7,797 bases of DNA, taken from assembly GCA_934271725.1 (NCBI GenBank), contig CAKQSC010000046.1, forward strand, positions 1 to 7,797, written 5' to 3'. Within the stretch, counting starts at the first letter, position 1. Every line of letters starts with the position of its first letter. Shown here piece after piece: positions 5,644 through 7,797 of the stretch. The stretch is from an uncultured Clostridia bacterium. GTDB taxonomy: Bacteria > Bacillota > Clostridia > Christensenellales > Borkfalkiaceae. The notes beneath the pieces are model-generated. The model was not told the origin of the DNA, did not search any database, and saw only the letters and a list, made by a program, of their open reading frames with translations. Both the position numbers and the translations under genes were made by a program.

Positions 5644-6073
5644 CTATTGCCCCCTTTAAGATTTCCGCGTCCGACTGCGTTAAATATTTTACAATGAATC
5701 TGTGCTCGCCGTTTTTAAGAACAACTTTATACAAATCTTTGAAAAAAGGATATTTCTTTATTTCGTAATCCGTTTTTCCGTGTAGCGGTGTTACCGAGCA
5801 GTGCCCGCCGATCGCTTTGTACTTAATTTCGACGTAATTCTTTTCGACTTTGGTTTTATACGTTTTGCACAGCAAAATCGGCCTTACTATTCCCACATAC
5901 GCAACCAACGCCATCGCTATGGCTATAAGCGTATACAAAAAAGGCGCAACCGCTTGCAACACGCCGGACAAATATATCGCAACGCCTAAACCGCCTTCCG
6001 CAATCACCGCGAGCGGAAGGTGGATTAACAGCGTAAATCCTATTGCGTTTTTTCCCGGTCTTAAATACTCCAT
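5630..6073 (-). CDS. YdbS-like membrane protein with one bacterial PH (bPH2/DUF304) domain
   Basis: This 147-residue protein has two transmembrane helices (about 11-37 and 41-68) followed by a cytoplasmic domain of about 75 residues with alternating strands and a final helix (YLTQSDAEILKGAI, 130-143), as in bPH2 domains. It is the size and layout of Bacillus YdbS, and it directly precedes and overlaps a YdbT-like gene, exactly as ydbS precedes ydbT. The two proteins probably form one membrane complex. No enzymatic motif is visible. Its ATG is 17 bp after the ackA stop, with a weak AGCAGG about 5 nt upstream, so it is likely cotranscribed with ackA. Function is inferred from architecture and gene pairing. 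Confidence 0.7.
   Translation of the reverse strand: MEYLRPGKNAIGFTLLIHLPLAVIAEGGLGVAIYLSGVLQAVAPFLYTLIAIAMALVAYVGIVRPILLCKTYKTKVEKNYVEIKYKAIGGHCSVTPLHGKTDYEIKKYPFFKDLYKVVLKNGEHRFIVKYLTQSDAEILKGAIDDRN
5991..6023. repeat. Imperfect inverted repeat within the start of the ydbS-like gene
   Basis: CCGCCTTCCGC (5991-6001) and GCGGAAGGTGG (6013-6023) are complementary over 11 positions with one G/T mismatch and an 11-nt loop. The repeat lies 50-82 nt inside the ydbS-like coding region, around codons 17-28. No T run follows on the minus strand, so it is not an intrinsic terminator. It may be chance caused by the coding sequence. Confidence 0.3.
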
Positions 6074-6090
6074 AAAAACCTGCTTGCGAT

Positions 6091-7281
6091 TTATTTAACC
6101 AAAGCCATCGTTTCTCTTGCGATAACGAGTTCTTCGTTGGTAGGAATAACCAAAATTTTAACTTTGCTGTCGTCTGCCTGTATTTCGTGTACGGGCCCGT
6201 CGAAACGTTCGAGATTTTTCTTTTCGTCGAGTTTGACGCCCATATATTCGAGACCTTCAACCGCGCTCGCTCTTACGTGTTCGTCGTGTTCGCCGATACC
6301 CGCGGTAAATACTATCGCATCGACTCCGCCCATTGCCGCCGTATACGAACCGATGTATTTCTTTACGTTGTACGTAAACATATCGAGAGCAAGTCTTGCT
6401 CTGTCGTTTCCGTTGTCTTTCGCCGTTCTCAAATCTCTGAAATCGCTCGAAACTCCGCTTATGCCCTGAACACCCGATTTTTTATTGAGTATCGTCAGAA
6501 CTTCGCCGACGGTTTTATTGAGTTTACCCGCAAGATATTCTACGACCGCGGGATCGACGTCGCCCGATCTGGTTCCCATAGGAACGCCGGCAAGCGGTGT
6601 GAAACCCATGGAAGTATCTATAACCTTGCCGTTTACTATCGCGCTCATAGAAGAGCCGTTGCCCAAATGGCAGGTAACGATTTTAAGGTCTTTTCTTCCG
6701 AGATATTCAGCGCATACGCCCGAAACGTATTTGTGGCTCGTACCGTGGAAACCGTATCTTCTTACTTTATATTCGGTATAATATTCGTAAGGAAGCGCGT
6801 ACATATACGCATAATCGGGCATAGTCGAATGGAATGCCGTATCGAATACTCCTACCATAGGCGTATTCGGCATAACAGACTTACAAGCCTCTATTCCTAT
6901 AAGGTTAGCCGGCTGATGCAAAGGAGCGAGTTCCGTATTGTTTTTGCATATTTGAAGAACTTCCGGAGTAAGAATGACGGAACAATTGAAATCTTCCGCG
7001 CTGTGAACGACTCTGTGTCCTACCGCGTCAATCTCGCTCATAGAAGAAATAACTCCGTGTTCTTTGCTCGTAAGCGTAGACAATACAAGCGAAATAGCCT
7101 CTTTATGAGTCGGCATGGGAGATTCTATAATTACTTCTCCTTTCGCCGTTTTGTGTTTAAGAAAAGAACCGTCTATGCCTATTCTTTCGCAACCGCCTTT
7201 TGCGATTGCTTTTTCCGTTTCCATATCTATAAGTTGATATTTAAGAGAAGAACTTCCTGCGTTTACTACTAATATTTTCAT
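6091..7281 (-). CDS. ackA: Acetate kinase
   Basis: This 396-residue protein is a full-length acetate kinase, converting acetyl phosphate plus ADP to acetate plus ATP in the cytoplasm, the ATP-yielding end of acetate fermentation. Both family signatures are present: VVNAGSSSLKY (5-15) and YGFHGTSHKYV (176-186). Residues equivalent to the catalytic set of the Methanosarcina enzyme are visible: N7, R90, H122, D147, H179, R238 and the E383/E384 pair in TNEEL. The phosphate-binding motif HLGNGSS is at 205-211 and the adenosine-site glycine-rich TAGIGEH at 326-332. AAGGGG sits about 9 nt before the ATG. The gene follows pta by 15 bp, and the ydbS-like gene starts 17 bp after its stop. Confidence 0.98.
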   Translation of the reverse strand: MKILVVNAGSSSLKYQLIDMETEKAIAKGGCERIGIDGSFLKHKTAKGEVIIESPMPTHKEAISLVLSTLTSKEHGVISSMSEIDAVGHRVVHSAEDFNCSVILTPEVLQICKNNTELAPLHQPANLIGIEACKSVMPNTPMVGVFDTAFHSTMPDYAYMYALPYEYYTEYKVRRYGFHGTSHKYVSGVCAEYLGRKDLKIVTCHLGNGSSMSAIVNGKVIDTSMGFTPLAGVPMGTRSGDVDPAVVEYLAGKLNKTVGEVLTILNKKSGVQGISGVSSDFRDLRTAKDNGNDRARLALDMFTYNVKKYIGSYTAAMGGVDAIVFTAGIGEHDEHVRASAVEGLEYMGVKLDEKKNLERFDGPVHEIQADDSKVKILVIPTNEELVIARETMALVK

Positions 7282-7296
7282 TATCGTTACCCCTTT

Positions 7297-7797
7297 TTAT
7301 TTTATTTGAGTCTGAATTGCCGTTATGGCTACCGCCGCAACGATGTCTTCCGTATGACAACCTCTCGACAAATCGTTTATAGGCTTTGCAAGTCCCTGAC
7401 AAAGCGGTCCTATTGCCTGAAAATGCCCTAATCTCTCCGTGTTTTTATAGTTGCTGTTACCTGCGTCGAGGTCGGGGAATATCAGAACGTTGGCATGCCC
7501 CGCAACGGGCGAACCGGGCGCTTTGCTTTTTGCTACGTCGGGAACTATCGCCGCGTCGAATTGAAGTTCTCCGTCCGCCTTTTCTTCCGGATACGCTTCT
7601 TTAAATCTCTTTACGGCGTCAACCACCTTGTCTACGTCGGCGTGCCTTGCGCTTCCTTTCGTAGAGTGAGAAATAAACGCGATTCTGGGTTCTATGCCCG
7701 CAATCGTTCTCGCACTGTCCGCCGAAGATTTCGCTATGTAAACGAGTTCTTCGCTCGTCGGGTTCTGATTAAGTCCCGAATCGGCGTAAATATAGCA
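7297..7797 (-). CDS. pta: Phosphate acetyltransferase, C-terminal part (gene continues beyond the right edge)
   Basis: The reading frame is open from the stop at 7297 to the window edge, giving 166 residues, about half of the usual 330-residue short-form enzyme. Pta interconverts acetyl-CoA and acetyl phosphate, the substrate of the adjacent AckA. Diagnostic stretches are SHSTKGSARH, DGELQFDAAIVPDVA, APGSPVAGHANVLIFPDLDAGN with neighbouring tyrosine and lysine, and QAIGPLCQGLAKPINDLSRGC near the end. The visible frame begins CYIYADSGLNQNPTSEELV, matching the D-x2-xNxNP region of the family. A GTG at 7624-7626 is an internal valine, not a start. No promoter for the operon is visible; it must lie beyond the window. 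Confidence 0.97.
   Translation of the reverse strand, partial: CYIYADSGLNQNPTSEELVYIAKSSADSARTIAGIEPRIAFISHSTKGSARHADVDKVVDAVKRFKEAYPEEKADGELQFDAAIVPDVAKSKAPGSPVAGHANVLIFPDLDAGNSNYKNTERLGHFQAIGPLCQGLAKPINDLSRGCHTEDIVAAVAITAIQTQIK

Noticed and set aside
5856..6260. A 134-codon minus-strand frame spanning the ackA/ydbS junction
   Set aside because: It overlaps the 3' end of ackA and the start of the ydbS-like gene in another frame, has no domain signature, and both overlapped genes are better supported.
6187..7272. A 361-codon open frame on the plus strand opposite ackA
   Set aside because: It is fully antisense to an acetate kinase with all catalytic residues, shows no recognisable domain, has arginine/serine/tyrosine-rich composition typical of a reverse-frame shadow, and has no convincing ribosome binding site.

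Overview
This is a compact, AT-rich window from the chromosome of a low-GC, endospore-forming Firmicute, most likely an anaerobic clostridium. The evidence is a SigK-type sporulation sigma factor, a TM1266-type regulator associated with [FeFe]-hydrogenase systems, the acetate-forming pair pta-ackA, and a clostridial-style thymidylate synthase N-terminus. I saw no mobile element, CRISPR array, tRNA, rRNA or riboswitch, and no stretch over 300 bp lacks a gene.

Left part (1-1823, minus strand): sigK is followed by a TM1266-like small ACT-fold regulator, a short-chain dehydrogenase (ATGA overlap) and the start of thyA, which runs off the left edge. A strong sigma-A-type promoter whose -35 box overlaps the sigK stop codon probably drives the last three genes as one operon.

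Middle (1892-3606): a single plus-strand gene encodes a YkpA/YbiT-like ABC-F ATPase, divergent from sigK. Its promoter leaves almost no room for a 5' leader. It converges with the minus-strand rpmF operon. The 155-bp convergent gap holds a near-perfect 31-bp palindrome and a classical rho-independent terminator for rpmF.

Right part (3628-7797, minus strand, read right to left): pta (C-terminal half only), ackA, a YdbS/YdbT-like pair of membrane PH-domain proteins, yceD (DUF177) and rpmF (bL32). The pta-ackA-yceD-rpmF order is familiar in clostridia; here the ydbST-like pair sits between ackA and yceD. A second perfect TTGACA-N17-TAAAAT promoter lies just before yceD, so yceD-rpmF can be transcribed alone or by read-through.

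The most interesting pattern is that all three convincing vegetative promoters lie only 7, 11 and 16 nt (end of -10 to ATG) from their start codons. The expected mRNAs would be leaderless or have leaders of roughly 5-10 nt, and two Shine-Dalgarno-like sequences would fall on or before the transcription start. Operon-internal genes have normally placed ribosome binding sites. I found no convincing new defence or biosynthetic system; most of the content is housekeeping.
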